Origin: Parerythrobacter lutipelagi
GTDB lineage: Bacteria; Pseudomonadota; Alphaproteobacteria; Sphingomonadales; Sphingomonadaceae
Assembly: GCF_005434975.1 (NCBI RefSeq)
Contig: NZ_SKCJ01000002.1
Span: 1,331,322 to 1,395,321 of the forward strand
Direction of reading: 5' to 3'
DNA: 64,000 nt
Shown: one piece after another, positions 16,549 through 27,326 of the stretch
Numbering within the stretch: position 1 is the first letter of the stretch
How the letters are laid out: the number at the start of each line of letters is the position of its first letter
Position numbers and translations under genes: made by a program
The notes under the pieces: model-generated
What the model saw: the letters and a program-made list of their open reading frames with translations, nothing else
Databases searched by the model: none
Told to the model about the DNA's origin: nothing

Positions 16549-18093
16549 CTAGCTCTTCACGACTACGAACTGCCCCATCATGCCTGCATCCTCGTGTTCG
16601 AGAATGTGGCAGTGATACATGTAGGGCAGGTCTGGGTCGGTGTGTTCTTCAAAACGCAGGAGAAGGCGTACCTGCTCGCGCGGGTTGACGATCACGGTAT
16701 CCTTCAAACTGGTTTCCAATGGTGGGGGCGCTCGGCCATCGCGGTCGATCACACGAAACTGGACGTTATGGATATGAAACGGGTGGGCCATCATCGAAGC
16801 GTTGGCGATCTCCCAGATTTCCCATTGGCCGACTGGCACACGTTCGTTGATCACATTCATGTCCATCGCAGCACCGTTAATGGACATTCCGCCGCCCATC
16901 ATGCCCATGTCGAGAACGAAACGCCGGGTTCGGACGGCTGACGACGGGTCGGTTGGAGCAAGCGATGCCAGTTGTGTCGGCACCCTGATGCGCTGGGCCG
17001 AACTTGCCGGCCTGATATCGAGGATTTGAAACACGTCTGCGGAAGCATCGCCGCTATCGCCGCGCCCCATCATCCCGCCGCCCATCATTCCGCGTCCGCC
17101 CATCATGCCCATGGCGTTTTCGGGACTGCTGGCAAGAAGGCGAAGCGGGCGTCCTTCCGAGAGATCGATAATTACCTGCGCGCGCTCCCCCGGGGCGAGC
17201 CTGACCGAGCGGACGATGTGCGAACGATCGAGCAAGCCGCCATCGCTCGCGATCAGTTGCATCGAACGATCACCTTCGAGCGAAAAATCGTAAAGGCGGG
17301 CGTTCGATCCATTGAGGATGCGCAGCCGCAATTGGCCTGTCTGTGCGTCGAACACAGCGTTTTCAGTGCCGTTGACGAATATCCGGCTCCCGCGCACGCC
17401 CATCATCCGCGCGTGCATACTCAGCGGGTACACCAAGCGGCCGGATCCATCGATCACGCGGTCCTGCACGATCAGCGGAATGTCGTCGACGCCATAGTCG
17501 CTCGGCAAGTCGAGGCGCTCTTCCTCGTCGTCGCGAACATAGATCGGTGCGGCGAGCCCGGCATAGACCTGCGGCCCGGCTCCGCGCTCCAAGTGTGAAT
17601 GATACCAGTAGAGCGAAGCCCGCTGGCGAACTTGGAAAGAAGGCCTCCAGCGTTCGCCGGGACGGATCAACTGATGCGGTCCGCCATCGGCTGCGGCAGG
17701 AAGTTCGAAACCATGCCAATGGACCGTAGCGCCTTCGGCCAGCTTGTTGTCGATATGGAACTGCACCCACTCGCCCCGGCGCATTTCCAGCGTCGGTCCC
17801 AGATAGGGTGCGTCGATGCCGATGGTGGGCGAAGCAACACCGGTGACGAATTCCTTCTGGCCTGGGGTCAAAGACAAGCGGAAAACCCGTGCGCCCTGCT
17901 CAATCTCGCCACGCTGCAAGGGCGGTATAGCGAGCAAATTGGATCCGTCAGTGCTGTCCAGCATCGATGCGTCTTGCGCTTTGCATCCCGCAAGCGGGAA
18001 CGCGGCAAAGCCTGCAGCAGCAAAACCAGCGCTTTTGATCAGTGTGCGGCGGTCCACGGGGAATGCCTGGGTTATGCGGGGTGTCCGGATCAT
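16549..18093 (-). CDS. Multicopper oxidase, Tat-exported lipoprotein (CueO/FtsP-like)
   Basis: 514 residues from ATG 18093, which has AGGAGGAG just upstream; a longer reading to 18144 is less likely. The N-terminus has a twin-arginine pattern (DRRTLIKSAGF) followed by a lipobox LAGC, so it may be a Tat-exported lipoprotein. Copper ligands: HWHGFELP, YWYHSHLE, HPFHIH and HCHILEHEDAGMM. A Met/Gly-rich insert (residues about 335-360, GMMGGRGMMGGGMM) resembles the Met-rich helix of CueO. It should oxidise Cu(I) in the periplasm. It sits between cusF and the Cu(+) ATPase in the same operon and is only distantly related to the oxidase at the left edge. Confidence 0.93.
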   Translation of the reverse strand: MIRTPRITQAFPVDRRTLIKSAGFAAAGFAAFPLAGCKAQDASMLDSTDGSNLLAIPPLQRGEIEQGARVFRLSLTPGQKEFVTGVASPTIGIDAPYLGPTLEMRRGEWVQFHIDNKLAEGATVHWHGFELPAAADGGPHQLIRPGERWRPSFQVRQRASLYWYHSHLERGAGPQVYAGLAAPIYVRDDEEERLDLPSDYGVDDIPLIVQDRVIDGSGRLVYPLSMHARMMGVRGSRIFVNGTENAVFDAQTGQLRLRILNGSNARLYDFSLEGDRSMQLIASDGGLLDRSHIVRSVRLAPGERAQVIIDLSEGRPLRLLASSPENAMGMMGGRGMMGGGMMGRGDSGDASADVFQILDIRPASSAQRIRVPTQLASLAPTDPSSAVRTRRFVLDMGMMGGGMSINGAAMDMNVINERVPVGQWEIWEIANASMMAHPFHIHNVQFRVIDRDGRAPPPLETSLKDTVIVNPREQVRLLLRFEEHTDPDLPYMYHCHILEHEDAGMMGQFVVVKS

Positions 18094-18149
18094 GCTCCTC
18101 CTGTTTCGCGATGGGCGGCACCAGATTTGCCTGGCACCGCCCAACCGAT

Positions 18150-18533
18150 TTACTCCTTCGTGATCGACGTGATCACACTGCCTTCAGAACCAGTACGAAA
18201 TTCAAAGGCAATGCCCTCACCGACGCTTACTTCGCTGCGCAGTTGCTCATCGGCTTCGAACGCCATGGTCATTGCCGGCCATTCGATTGCGGGAACCGGG
18301 CCGTGGTCGACGGTGATCGTACCCGCTTCGGCGTCGATGGCGGTGACGGTGCCTTGCGCACTCGCGGACTGCATTGCGTTGCCGGTATCCGCCATCGGCA
18401 TATCCTGGCCGTCCATCATCATTGCATCTTCAGCCATCGGCATGTCCTCCATCTCGGCAGTGTCCTGGCCAGAATCGCAGGCTGCCAGCGCCAGCGGCGC
18501 GGCCAATAGGGTTATGAGGGTTGTGTGACGCAT
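18150..18533 (-). CDS. cusF: CusF-like periplasmic copper-binding lipoprotein
   Basis: 127 residues with a lipobox (LAAC near residue 19). A Met/Asp-rich linker ([20 protein letters not shown]) precedes a CusF OB-fold domain (about 60-127) with the copper-site residues H, W, M, M visible in [18 protein letters not shown]. CusF delivers Cu(I)/Ag(I) to CusB. The start lies 22 bases inside the end of cusA, with AGGAG 7 bases upstream. The same domain is also fused to the CusB in this operon. Confidence 0.9.
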   Translation of the reverse strand: MRHTTLITLLAAPLALAACDSGQDTAEMEDMPMAEDAMMMDGQDMPMADTGNAMQSASAQGTVTAIDAEAGTITVDHGPVPAIEWPAMTMAFEADEQLRSEVSVGEGIAFEFRTGSEGSVITSITKE

Positions 18534-21500
18534 TCTTCTTCTCCTTGGGGTTGGGTTGGCCGTTCCGGCCGGGGACGACGCAGCAACAGATAGGCTGCGG
18601 GAAGCACGAACATGGACAGGAGCGGCGCGGTGATCATCCCGCCGATCATCGGCGCGGCGATGCGGCTCATCACTTCGGAGCCAGCCCCAGTGCCGATCAG
18701 GATCGGAAACAGGCCGGCGAGGATGACCGCGACGGTCATTGCCTTGGGCCGGACGCGCAACAATGCCCCTTCACGGATGGCGGCGGAGACTTCCTCCGCA
18801 TCCGGGTCCTCACCGCGCCGCTCCAGCGCAGCTTTCAGATAGATCAGCATGATGACGCCAAATTCGGCTGACACCCCGGCCAGCGCGATGAAGCCGACGG
18901 CGGTCGCGACCGACTGGTTGTATCCCATCAGGTAAAGCAGCCAGAAGCCGCCTGTCAGCGCGAACGGCAAGGTGCCCATGATGAGCAGCGCCTCGTCGAA
19001 CCGGCGGAAGATCAGGTAAAGCAGCAGGAATATGATCGCGAGCGTAGCCGGAACGACGATCTGCAGACGTTCGTAGGCCCGCGTGAGATATTCAAACTGC
19101 CCGGCATAGGACAGGCTGACGCCCGGAGGCAGATCGACCTCGGCCGCGATAACCTCCTGCAGATCGCCAACCACAGAAGACAGATCGCGCCCGCGCACAT
19201 CGATATAGACATAGCTTGTGGGACGGCCCTGTTCGCTCTTGAGCATGGGCGGGCCGCTGGTCACACGCACCTGCGCAACGGTACCAAGCGTGATCTGCTG
19301 ACCAGACGGGGTCAGCACCGGCAGATTGCGCAGCTCGTCGACACTGTCGCGGATCTCGCGCGGATAGCGAACATTGATCGGGTATCTTGCGAGGCCTTCG
19401 ACTGTACGGGCCACATTGGCACCGCCAATTGCGCCGGAGACGATCTGCTGCACGTCGGCGATGTTGAGACCGTAGCGGGCCGCTTCCAGCCGGTCGATAT
19501 CGACATCGACATAGCGGCCTCCCGACAGCCTTTCAGCCAGCGCAGAACTGACGCCGGGAATGTTCTTTGCCGCCTGTTCGATCTGGAGCGCGACGCGTTC
19601 CAGCTCGCCGAGATCTTCGCCCGAAACCTTGACCCCGATCGGGCTCTTGATCCCGGTTGCGAGCATGTCGATCCGGTTGCGGATCGGCGGCACCCAGACA
19701 TTGGCAAGGCCAGGCACCTGCACGGCGCGGTCCAGTTCCTCGACCAGCATATCCGGTGTCATGCCCTCGCGCCACTCATCGCGTGGTTTGAAGCGGATGG
19801 TCGTCTCGAACATTGTGAGAGGGGCGGGATCGGTGGCGGTATCGGCGCGCCCGGCCTTGCCGAACACGGTTTCGACTTCCGGTACGGTCATGATCAGCCG
19901 GTCGGTGCGCTGTAGCAGCGCTGACGCCTCTCCGGGAGACAATCCAGGCAGGGCGCTGGGCATGTAGAGCAGGTCGCCTTCGTCGAGCGGCGGCAGGAAT
20001 TCGCCGCCAAGCCGCGAGAAGGGAACGAGCGTGGTCAGGAAGACCAGCCCAGCGATGACCAAAGCGGTCTTCGGGCGGCGCATCACCCAGTCTAGCCCGG
20101 GCCGATAGGCCCGGGTCAGCACGCGATTGACCGGGTTGCTGTCCTCTGCCGGAATCTTTCCGCGCACCAGCCATCCCATCAGCACCGGAACCAGAGTGAT
20201 CGACAGGATCGCAGCAGCCGCCATGGCATAGGTCTTGGTAAAGGCCAGCGGTGCGAACAGCCGTCCCTCCTGCGCCTGCAAGGTGAACACCGGCAGAAAC
20301 GACAAGGTGATGATCAGCAGGCTGAAAAACAGCGCCGGGCCGACTTCCTTCGAGGCATCCGCGACGATCCGCCAGCGCTCCTGGACGGACAGAACCGTGT
20401 CAGGGTTCTCCTCGGCCCAGCGCTCCAGATGCTTGTGGGCGTTCTCGATCATCACCACCGCAGCATCGACCATCGCGCCGACCGCGATGGCGATCCCGCC
20501 AAGAGACATGATGTTCGCGTTTACGCCCTGAAAGCGCATCACGATGAAGGCCGCGAGCACGCCGAGCGGAAGGGTGACGACCGCGACGAGTGCCGAGCGC
20601 GCGTGCCACAGGAACAGCAGGCACACCAGGGCAACGACAATGAATTCCTCGATGAGCTTGGAGGTCAGGTTTTCGACCGAAGCATCGATCAATTGCGAAC
20701 GGTCGTAGGTGGTGACGATCTCGACCCCTTCGGGCAGGCTTGCCTGCAATTGTTCGAGCTTCGCTTCGACCGCCGCAATTGCGCTGCGCGCATCGGCGCC
20801 CTGGCGCAGAATGACGATACCGCCGGCAACCTCGCCTTCGCCGTTGAGTTCCGCAATGCCGCGCCGCAGCTCCGGGCCGATCTGGATATTGGCCACATCG
20901 TCCAGCGTTACCGGAGTGCCGCCCGCTTCGGCGCGCAAGGGTATGCTGCGAAAATCCGCCAGCGTGCCGAGATAGCCCGAGGCACGGACCATATATTCGG
21001 CCTCGCCCATTTCGACGATAGAGCCCCCGGTTTCCTGATTGCCTGCCTGCACCGCGCGGACCACTTGCGCGTGCGTCACGCCCAGCGAAGCCATGCGATA
21101 GGGGTCGAGCACGATCTGGTACTGCTTGACCATGCCGCCCACGCTGGCGACTTCGGCGATGCCGGGAATGGTTTTCAGCTCGTAGCGCAGGAACCAGTCC
21201 TGCAGGCTCCTGAGCCCGGCCAAGTCGTGACCGCCGCTGCGGTCGACCAGCGCATATTCGTAGATCCAGCCCACCCCGGTTGCATCAGGGCCGAGTGTGC
21301 TCTGAACCCCGTCGGGCAAGCGGTTCTGGACCTGGTTCAGATACTCCAGAACGCGAGAGCGCGCCCAGTAGAGGTCGGTCCCGTCCTCGAAGATCACATA
21401 GACGTAGCTGTCTCCGAAAAAGGAATAGCCGCGCACGGTCTTGGCACCGGGGACCGACAGCATGGTCGTGGCCATCGGATAGGTCACCTGGTCCTCGACG

Positions 21501-21679
21501 ATACGGGGCGCCTGACCTGGATAGTTCGAGCGGATCACCACCTGTACATCGGAAAGGTCCGGCAGGGCATCGACGGGCGTCGTCCGTACCGCCCAGAAAC
21601 CGGCCAGCGCCAACCCGATCGCTGCCAGCACCACGAAAAAGCGGTTGGCGATCGAGCTATCGATGATGCGCGCGATCAT
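18512..21679 (-). CDS. cusA: CusA-type Cu(I)/Ag(I) RND efflux pump
   Basis: 1055 residues from ATG 21679, which overlaps the cusB stop codon (ATGA). RND architecture: helix 1, large periplasmic loop, helices 2-6, second loop, helices 8-12. TM4 reads [20 protein letters not shown], the HME4 (copper/silver) signature, clearly distinct from the Zn/Co/Cd signature in the czcA of this window. [19 protein letters not shown] near the N-terminus is also typical. It exports Cu(I) from periplasm and cytoplasm through the tripartite CusCBA channel. Its last codons overlap cusF. Confidence 0.95.
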   Translation of the reverse strand: MIARIIDSSIANRFFVVLAAIGLALAGFWAVRTTPVDALPDLSDVQVVIRSNYPGQAPRIVEDQVTYPMATTMLSVPGAKTVRGYSFFGDSYVYVIFEDGTDLYWARSRVLEYLNQVQNRLPDGVQSTLGPDATGVGWIYEYALVDRSGGHDLAGLRSLQDWFLRYELKTIPGIAEVASVGGMVKQYQIVLDPYRMASLGVTHAQVVRAVQAGNQETGGSIVEMGEAEYMVRASGYLGTLADFRSIPLRAEAGGTPVTLDDVANIQIGPELRRGIAELNGEGEVAGGIVILRQGADARSAIAAVEAKLEQLQASLPEGVEIVTTYDRSQLIDASVENLTSKLIEEFIVVALVCLLFLWHARSALVAVVTLPLGVLAAFIVMRFQGVNANIMSLGGIAIAVGAMVDAAVVMIENAHKHLERWAEENPDTVLSVQERWRIVADASKEVGPALFFSLLIITLSFLPVFTLQAQEGRLFAPLAFTKTYAMAAAAILSITLVPVLMGWLVRGKIPAEDSNPVNRVLTRAYRPGLDWVMRRPKTALVIAGLVFLTTLVPFSRLGGEFLPPLDEGDLLYMPSALPGLSPGEASALLQRTDRLIMTVPEVETVFGKAGRADTATDPAPLTMFETTIRFKPRDEWREGMTPDMLVEELDRAVQVPGLANVWVPPIRNRIDMLATGIKSPIGVKVSGEDLGELERVALQIEQAAKNIPGVSSALAERLSGGRYVDVDIDRLEAARYGLNIADVQQIVSGAIGGANVARTVEGLARYPINVRYPREIRDSVDELRNLPVLTPSGQQITLGTVAQVRVTSGPPMLKSEQGRPTSYVYIDVRGRDLSSVVGDLQEVIAAEVDLPPGVSLSYAGQFEYLTRAYERLQIVVPATLAIIFLLLYLIFRRFDEALLIMGTLPFALTGGFWLLYLMGYNQSVATAVGFIALAGVSAEFGVIMLIYLKAALERRGEDPDAEEVSAAIREGALLRVRPKAMTVAVILAGLFPILIGTGAGSEVMSRIAAPMIGGMITAPLLSMFVLPAAYLLLRRPRPERPTQPQGEEECVTQPS

Positions 21680-23184
21680 TGGCCGATTTTCCGGATCGAG
21701 ACGATGCGCGGCCCCGTACTGGCTTGCACAAATGTGAAGGAGACCCGGTCGCCGCGCGCAAAACCGCGCAGCTGTTCCGGTCCTTCGCTGGCAAAGGGCA
21801 TGGTCATTGCCGGCCATTCGAGCGCAGGCACCGGACCGTGGCGCAAGGTCACGCTGTTGGCGTTTATGCGCTCGATCGTCCCGGTCGCGCGATAAGTCTG
21901 CGGTTCATCTGCATCGTCCGACCCTCGGTCTTCGCTCGCACCGGATGGTGCCTGATCGACGGGACGCACGTCGATGCCCGCAAGGCTGGCTTCGGAATCG
22001 AGCAGGAACTGGCCCGAGGTGACCACTCTCTCTCCTGCAGCCAGCCCGGCAAGGACTTCGGTCCGTCCGTTCGCTTCGCGGCCGATACGGATTTCGGCGG
22101 GCCGATAGCCGCCACCTCCCTGCGCGATCATCGCCAGGGTCCGCTCGCCGGTGCGAATGACAGCTTCCGAAGGGACCAGCAGCGCTTCGCGCCGTTCAGG
22201 CGCGAGCATCACTTGGGCAAACATTCCCGGCTTGAGCCGCAGGCCCGGATTGGGCATCGCTGCCCGCACGGTTATCGTGCGGCTCGCATCTTGCGCGCTC
22301 GGCAGAATGGCGATGATGCGTCCGGCAAACCGTTCGCCGGGAAAGGCAGTGAGCGTGGCGCTCACCGGCTGCCCGACACGCGCGTTGCCAGCCAGTGCCT
22401 CGGGTACCGCCGCCTCGAGCCAGATCGGACTGTACCCGCTGATCTCGGCCAGCGATTGGCCCGCCGCCACGGTCATGCCCGGCCTTACTGCGAGCGACGT
22501 GATCGCGCCCGATTGCGGTGCTGTGACGGTGATGATCGTTTGCGGTCTTCCGCTTCGGGTGACCGAGGCGATCATCGAGTCCGGCATGCCAAGCAGCCGC
22601 AGGCGCTCGCGGGCGGCCCGGGTCAACGCTTCGTCGCCGGTTGCGGCAACAGCAAGATACTCGTTTTGTGCGCCGCCCCATTCGGGCACAAGAATGTCGA
22701 CGATCGGAGCGCCTCTGGCAATCAGGTCCTGCGGTGCATGGCCGTAGGTCCGCTGAACATAGCCGCCGGCGCGCGGCTGAACGATCGCCATCTCGCTGCC
22801 GTTATATGCGAGCGTGCCGGTGACGCTGATTTCAGGCTCCAGCACGCCATATTCCGCTTCAGCAGTCCGGATCCCGAAATTCTGGACGAGCGTCGAATCG
22901 ATACTCACACCCCCGGCGCCCTGCGCGTCGCCGCCCGCGCATTTGGGGACCAGCTGCATGTCCATGAAAGGAGATTTGCCCGGCTCGTCGAAGCGCTGGT
23001 CAGGGACCATCGGATCGTACCAATAGAGCACGTCCTCGCAGCCCGTATCTGTCGCTGCATCGCCGCCGCTCTCGCTGCCGAGCATTGAGAGACCGTAGCC
23101 CGCCAACAGACTGACCAGAGCAATACCAAGTCCAGCCGCATACATGCGCTGGCGCGGTGTGAATCGTTCGAGCGCGGAGTTCAT
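21676..23184 (-). CDS. cusB: CusB membrane-fusion adaptor with C-terminal CusF domain
   Basis: 502 residues. One N-terminal anchor (about 14-32) is followed by a heavy-metal-binding domain ([29 protein letters not shown]), then barrel-sandwich hybrid and beta-barrel regions ([32 protein letters not shown]). After about residue 425 comes a complete CusF-like domain ([30 protein letters not shown]). Canonical CusB of E. coli ends before such a domain. ATGA overlaps join it to cusC and cusA. The fusion should keep a copper chaperone permanently at the adaptor. Confidence 0.93.
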   Translation of the reverse strand: MNSALERFTPRQRMYAAGLGIALVSLLAGYGLSMLGSESGGDAATDTGCEDVLYWYDPMVPDQRFDEPGKSPFMDMQLVPKCAGGDAQGAGGVSIDSTLVQNFGIRTAEAEYGVLEPEISVTGTLAYNGSEMAIVQPRAGGYVQRTYGHAPQDLIARGAPIVDILVPEWGGAQNEYLAVAATGDEALTRAARERLRLLGMPDSMIASVTRSGRPQTIITVTAPQSGAITSLAVRPGMTVAAGQSLAEISGYSPIWLEAAVPEALAGNARVGQPVSATLTAFPGERFAGRIIAILPSAQDASRTITVRAAMPNPGLRLKPGMFAQVMLAPERREALLVPSEAVIRTGERTLAMIAQGGGGYRPAEIRIGREANGRTEVLAGLAAGERVVTSGQFLLDSEASLAGIDVRPVDQAPSGASEDRGSDDADEPQTYRATGTIERINANSVTLRHGPVPALEWPAMTMPFASEGPEQLRGFARGDRVSFTFVQASTGPRIVSIRKIGQ

Positions 23185-24416
23185 GGCCTGCTCTCCCCGT
23201 AGGTCAGTCGCAGCCTCACCGCCGCCTCGACAGCTGCCTGTTCGCGCTCGAGTATCTCCAGTTCGAGCAGCGCGAGCGCGGATTTCGCCGCAATCACATC
23301 GACGAGATCGGCACGCCCGGCCGCGAAACTCGCTGTATCGAGGTCCGCGCGGTCGCGCGCCAGCGGAAGAAGCTCGTCACGCGCGCGTCCCCATTGCCGC
23401 ACTGTGCTGCGCCAGGTTGCCAGATCAGCTTCGAAACCGGCAACCAACGCGCGCCTGCGATCCTCGCGCTCGGCCGATGCGGCAGCGGCTTCGGCTTCGG
23501 CAGCGGCAATGCGCGGATTCTGCCGCCGGTCGGTAAAGATCGGCAGTGTAATGGACCCCATGATCGACACCGCATCGCCGAAATCAGGATTGCGGCGACC
23601 ATAGGTGACGCTCACCCCGAAATCGGGTCGTTTCTCGGCGCGTGCGAGCGCGACACCGGCTTCGGCCCGGCCTCGTTCGGCATCGGCCAGCAGGATTTCG
23701 GGATTGCTTTCGAGCTCGAACCGCAGCTGCTCCTCATCGAGGACAGCCGATGGCGCGGCTCCCAGAGCAACCGGATCTGCGAGCGGTATATATCGGGAAA
23801 TCTGCGCTTGCGCAGTCTCGCGCTCGGCTTCGATAGCGGTAATCGCGTCTTCAATTCCGAGTAGCTCGCGCCGGATTGCCAGGCTCTCCGCCGGGCGGGC
23901 CGACCCCGAAGCAACTGCACTGTTGGCAACCGGAACGAATGCTCTCAGGTCGTCCAGCGCAGCCTGGGCAAGATCAAGCCGCGCTTGCGCATAATGGAGC
24001 CGGACCCAGGCCGTTCCCGCATCGGCGAGAAGAATACGCTCGGCCATGCCAAGGCGTGCCTCGGCGAGGCGCACTTCCGAACTGGCAACGCCGAACCTCG
24101 CCCGTCGACGGGCGAGATTGGGGATTTCCTGCTCGATACCGATTGCGATCTGCGTGGGGAGTTGCCGGTCTGGGTCGAACGCGGCAGGTCCGGTCACAGG
24201 AAGGTTCATGATCCCTGCACGCACACGCGGATCGGGAAGCTCGTCCGCCGCTTCCGCTGCCTCGCGCCGTGATTGAACACGCAGCGCGCCAGCTTCCAGA
24301 ACGGGCTGTTCGCCCCGTACCGCTGCAAGTGCTTCCTCGTATCCGACAGACTGTGCTTGTGCAGTCTGCGCGGCGAGCAGGGCCGAAAACGGCACCCAGC
24401 CAATTCGCCAATCCAT
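23181..24416 (-). CDS. cusC: TolC-family outer-membrane efflux protein (CusC-like)
   Basis: 411 residues from ATG 24416, chosen because a signal peptide (MDWRIGWVPFSALLAAQTAQA) starts there. The rest is helical with repeated Ala-rich heptads typical of TolC proteins; RVRAGIMNLPVTG and SVTYGRRNPDFGDAVSIMGS are recognisable of the heavy-metal branch. It forms the outer-membrane duct of CusCBA. No lipobox Cys is visible, unlike E. coli CusC. Overlaps cusB by ATGA and follows the small secreted protein by 123 bases. Confidence 0.9.
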   Translation of the reverse strand: MDWRIGWVPFSALLAAQTAQAQSVGYEEALAAVRGEQPVLEAGALRVQSRREAAEAADELPDPRVRAGIMNLPVTGPAAFDPDRQLPTQIAIGIEQEIPNLARRRARFGVASSEVRLAEARLGMAERILLADAGTAWVRLHYAQARLDLAQAALDDLRAFVPVANSAVASGSARPAESLAIRRELLGIEDAITAIEAERETAQAQISRYIPLADPVALGAAPSAVLDEEQLRFELESNPEILLADAERGRAEAGVALARAEKRPDFGVSVTYGRRNPDFGDAVSIMGSITLPIFTDRRQNPRIAAAEAEAAAASAEREDRRRALVAGFEADLATWRSTVRQWGRARDELLPLARDRADLDTASFAAGRADLVDVIAAKSALALLELEILEREQAAVEAAVRLRLTYGESRP

Positions 24417-24539
24417 AATTCTCACTCTTTCAAAGCAAGCTGACCGGGAAGGTCCACGGCGCACGCGGTCAATCGACCGGGCGCTGGGCCTGTTTATCCG
24501 TCAAGCTCGCAAGCGATGCGATGCACCGCCCGGGAAATG

Positions 24540-24950
24540 CTAGATGGTGAGCTGGCGTTGTGGAGGTGGCGATTCCGGCGGTAGCGGCTGGCTCTCGAGC
24601 CTGCTGGCACTCGCGGAAAGGTACTGAGGCGCAACAAAAAGCGGTTCTGTATGCGCCAGTCCCGAGCCGGTAAGCGCCAGGGGCGGAAAACAATTCATCG
24701 CAACGAGACAATCGAGTGTCATCTCGCAGCAAGGCCCGTGCTGCTCGGCATTGTCCTTATCGGCCATCACCTGCTCGGGCATTGTGTGATTGGGCATGCC
24801 TTGCACCATTTCAGCGCAATCAGTCGTTCCGGCCACTTCAATCTGCGGAACAGCTGCCTGTGCTGCGTCCTGCACAAACAGGCCGAAGCTGAAGCAGATC
24901 AAAGTAAGAGCACGAATATACGTCACCGGTTTGGGATAGTCCGAACGCAT
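24540..24950 (-). CDS. Small secreted Cys/Met-containing protein ahead of the cus operon
   Basis: 136 residues from ATG 24950, where a signal peptide begins (hydrophobic core ALTLICFSFGLFV, cleavage near AQA); an upstream in-frame start at 25013 is possible. The mature part carries TDCAEMVQGMPNHTMPEQVM, GPCCEMTLDCLVAMNC and a Pro-rich end (PPESPPPQRQL). The Cys/Met/His content suggests periplasmic copper binding. No family was recognised, but the layout (small secreted protein first, then the outer-membrane gene) matches the leader protein before czcC in this window. Probably the first gene of the cus operon. Confidence 0.65.
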   Translation of the reverse strand: MRSDYPKPVTYIRALTLICFSFGLFVQDAAQAAVPQIEVAGTTDCAEMVQGMPNHTMPEQVMADKDNAEQHGPCCEMTLDCLVAMNCFPPLALTGSGLAHTEPLFVAPQYLSASASRLESQPLPPESPPPQRQLTI

Positions 24951-25045
24951 ACGATGTGCAAGTCGGTTATCAGGCTGAAGACAAAGGTCAGATTTATGTT
25001 TTCGCTTCAGCAAACCCGAAGCCCAAACCTATTGCTCAAATTTGC

Positions 25046-25489
25046 CTAACAGCAACCTGACTTTGACGCTTCCTCGGTGGGTTCCGATACCTCACGCACC
25101 AGATCGCCGGTCTCTTTTTCGTTCGCGTGCCGAGCAATGTCGGCTTGTGAAACGATGCCGCAACATTTGCCACTCTCGTCCACAACAGGAAGCCGCCGAA
25201 CTTTGTTGTCCTCCATTTTGCTGCGACAATCATCGACACTCGTGTCGGGTGTGACAGTAATCGGAGAGCTTGTCATCACGTCTTCTACCGACGTGTCAGA
25301 AGACTTGCCGTCTGCGACGCAGCGACAAGCAATGTCACGATCGGTAATCACTCCGACCAGTGTGCCGGAATCATCTACAACCGGAATTTCGCCGCAGTCG
25401 TTTTTCACCATGAGATTAGCGGCCTCCCGTACCCTGGTCGAAGGATTGCAGCATGCAGGATTCGAGGTCATCACATTCTTGGCTTCCAT
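25046..25489 (-). CDS. CBS-domain-pair protein
   Basis: 147 residues from ATG 25489, with GGAGAC 6-7 bases upstream; a longer reading to 25540 is less likely. Two CBS motifs: about residues 5-60 (VMTSNPACCNP, GVITDRDIACR) and 70-125 (VMTSSPITVTPDTS, GIVSQADIARH). CBS pairs usually bind adenine nucleotides and act as energy or redox sensors. Cys are unusually frequent for the family (NPACCNP, KCCG, SKSGCC at the C-terminus), so metal or thiol sensing is possible. It lies downstream of the ALS-ALDH genes on the same strand. Confidence 0.87.
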   Translation of the reverse strand: MEAKNVMTSNPACCNPSTRVREAANLMVKNDCGEIPVVDDSGTLVGVITDRDIACRCVADGKSSDTSVEDVMTSSPITVTPDTSVDDCRSKMEDNKVRRLPVVDESGKCCGIVSQADIARHANEKETGDLVREVSEPTEEASKSGCC

Positions 25490-25919
25490 GATATGTCTCC
25501 AATTTCTATTAAATACCTGAATATTTGCGTACCATTGCAACGGCGAGGCGCCGGATAATGTTCCTCTCGCATTTCCGGATGAAATCGATATGGACGAACG
25601 GGCACGGTCATGCCGAACGAAAGCTGTAGAATGGCATTCGCCACCTCATGGAAGGCGCTAGCATCTGAATAGGCCTTACCCAGAAGCCCAGGAATACAGA
25701 AGTATGGGTCCGCCGAGAGGCGTGAGGCACAGGCACCGGCCCGCTTCATTGCTCTTCACAGTCTCCGCAGCGATAGCCGCCCTAATGCAAGTGTCTGCCC
25801 GCTTTATGAAGAATTCGCGGCCATCTCTCGTCTCAGTCTTCATGATGTTGAAGATCGGGTAGCAGCGATAAGTAACTGCTTTTTCAATAGTCCGTGTGCG
25901 GGACAATCATCGAACGCTC
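25490..25919. other. 430-bp region without a convincing gene
   Basis: A minus-strand reading frame at 25676-25906 (76 codons, TTG start) begins 13 bases after the ALDH stop and encodes TRDGREFFIKRADTCIRAAI, with no recognised domain. AGGAG stands closer to a different, out-of-frame ATG than to this TTG, so translation is doubtful. The rest of the region has lower GC than its neighbours and probably holds the CBS gene promoter. No clear hairpin was seen. Confidence 0.3.
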
Positions 25920-27326
25920 CTATCGATCTGATCGAAAACCATCCTCTGGCCAGTTCCAGACGGCCATTTTCTCAAGGCTCATATCCGCCATCGTGTAGGC
26001 GATCCCGCCGACACCAAGGCCGGAGCGGCGCAGGCCTGCAAAGGGCATCCAGTCCACGCGGAATGCCGTATGGTCGTTCACCATCACAGCCGATCCAGCC
26101 AGAGAGCCGATGCTATGATTGGCGATTGACAGCCGATCGGTGAATACAGCGGCCTGAAAGGCGTAAGGCAGGGCATTGGCCTGCTCGATAGCCAGGTCGA
26201 TATCGTCATAGCCATACACGCAGATCACGGGGCCGAAGATTTCTTGCCGGGACACATTGGCACTTTCGGGAGGATCGAGAATGACGGTCGGAGAGAAAAG
26301 AGTGTCACTCAGACGGCTTCCCCCGCACACCAGGGTGCCGCCTGCTGCGATGGCATCATCGACCCAGCGTTCGACGCGGTCGACTTCCTCCGTCCGGATC
26401 AAGGGGCCGCATTGGGTTTCAGCAACGGCGGGATCGCCCACGACGAGCTTTTCGGCAGCTCGCCCTAGGTCATTGGCGAAGTCTTTCAATTCTGCAGCAG
26501 GGACGAATACGCGCTGTACGGAAACGCAGACCTGACCCGAATGATAGAACCCGCCTTTGAGCAACGAGGCGATCACTGCTGCGCGCTCCACGCCGCTGTC
26601 CACGATTACCGGCGCCGCACCGCCGTGCTCGAGAGCAATGCGGGTTCCCGGCGCCAGCTTCGAGCGAAGCATCCAGCCGATTTTCGCAGAACCGATGAAT
26701 GAGAAGAACGCCGTGCGCGAATCGGTTACCATTCTTTCGGCGATGTCGTTGCCGCAAGGTGCGAACCGGCACCAGGCCTCAGGCAGGCCGGCTTCATGGA
26801 GAATGCTCACGAAGCTCTGGCATGACAGAGGTGTTTCCAGCGCAGGCTTGATAAGAACGGGGCACCCGGCTGCTACCGCCGGTCCAACCTGATGGACGAT
26901 CAGGTTGAGGGGGTGATTGAATGCCGAGATCGCCACGACAGGACCGATCGGCTCGCGGAATGTATACGCCGTCCTACCCGCACCCGCTTCTGTCAGGTCC
27001 ATGGGGATCTCGTGGCCCCCGCCATCGCTCAGCGCCTGAACGCACAAGTCGACGCTATTGATCGCGCGACCGGCTTCCACCCGCGCATCGACCAGGGGCT
27101 TGCCGCCCTCCCTGACGATCTGGAGAGCCAGTTCTTCGGCTCGTTCGCGCATGATATCCGCCGTTCGCCGGAGGATGGCGATACGCTCATGCACAGCAAG
27201 CCAGCAACTGCGTTCGCGGTGGAGCAACTGCGCTTCATTCAGCCATTCATCGATTTGAGCCCAGTCGACAAGCGCCACTTCTGCAATCGGCGAGCGGTCG
27301 AAGGGATTGTGAACGATCGTTTTCAT
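25920..27326 (-). CDS. NAD(P)-dependent aldehyde dehydrogenase
   Basis: 468 residues from ATG 27326, overlapping the acetolactate synthase stop (ATGA). ALDH hallmarks: FNHPLNLIVHQVGPAVAAGC, KPALETPLS, FIGSAKIG, the general base Glu in ALEHGGAAPVIV and the catalytic Cys in GGFYHSGQVCVSVQRVF, then QEIFGPVICVYGY. The usual ELGG motif is EHGG here. Substrate is unknown; lactaldehyde or semialdehyde dehydrogenases are near in style. Coupling to a ThDP enzyme suggests it oxidises an aldehyde made by, or competing with, that reaction. Confidence 0.9.
   Translation of the reverse strand: MKTIVHNPFDRSPIAEVALVDWAQIDEWLNEAQLLHRERSCWLAVHERIAILRRTADIMRERAEELALQIVREGGKPLVDARVEAGRAINSVDLCVQALSDGGGHEIPMDLTEAGAGRTAYTFREPIGPVVAISAFNHPLNLIVHQVGPAVAAGCPVLIKPALETPLSCQSFVSILHEAGLPEAWCRFAPCGNDIAERMVTDSRTAFFSFIGSAKIGWMLRSKLAPGTRIALEHGGAAPVIVDSGVERAAVIASLLKGGFYHSGQVCVSVQRVFVPAAELKDFANDLGRAAEKLVVGDPAVAETQCGPLIRTEEVDRVERWVDDAIAAGGTLVCGGSRLSDTLFSPTVILDPPESANVSRQEIFGPVICVYGYDDIDLAIEQANALPYAFQAAVFTDRLSIANHSIGSLAGSAVMVNDHTAFRVDWMPFAGLRRSGLGVGGIAYTMADMSLEKMAVWNWPEDGFRSDR

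Noticed and set aside
20429..21895. Long plus-strand open frame (488 codons)
   Set aside because: Antisense shadow of cusA/cusB; composition rich in His/Arg/Asp with no domain.
25676..25906. 76-codon minus-strand frame after the ALDH gene
   Set aside because: TTG start with poor ribosome-site placement and no recognised family; mentioned only in the region note.
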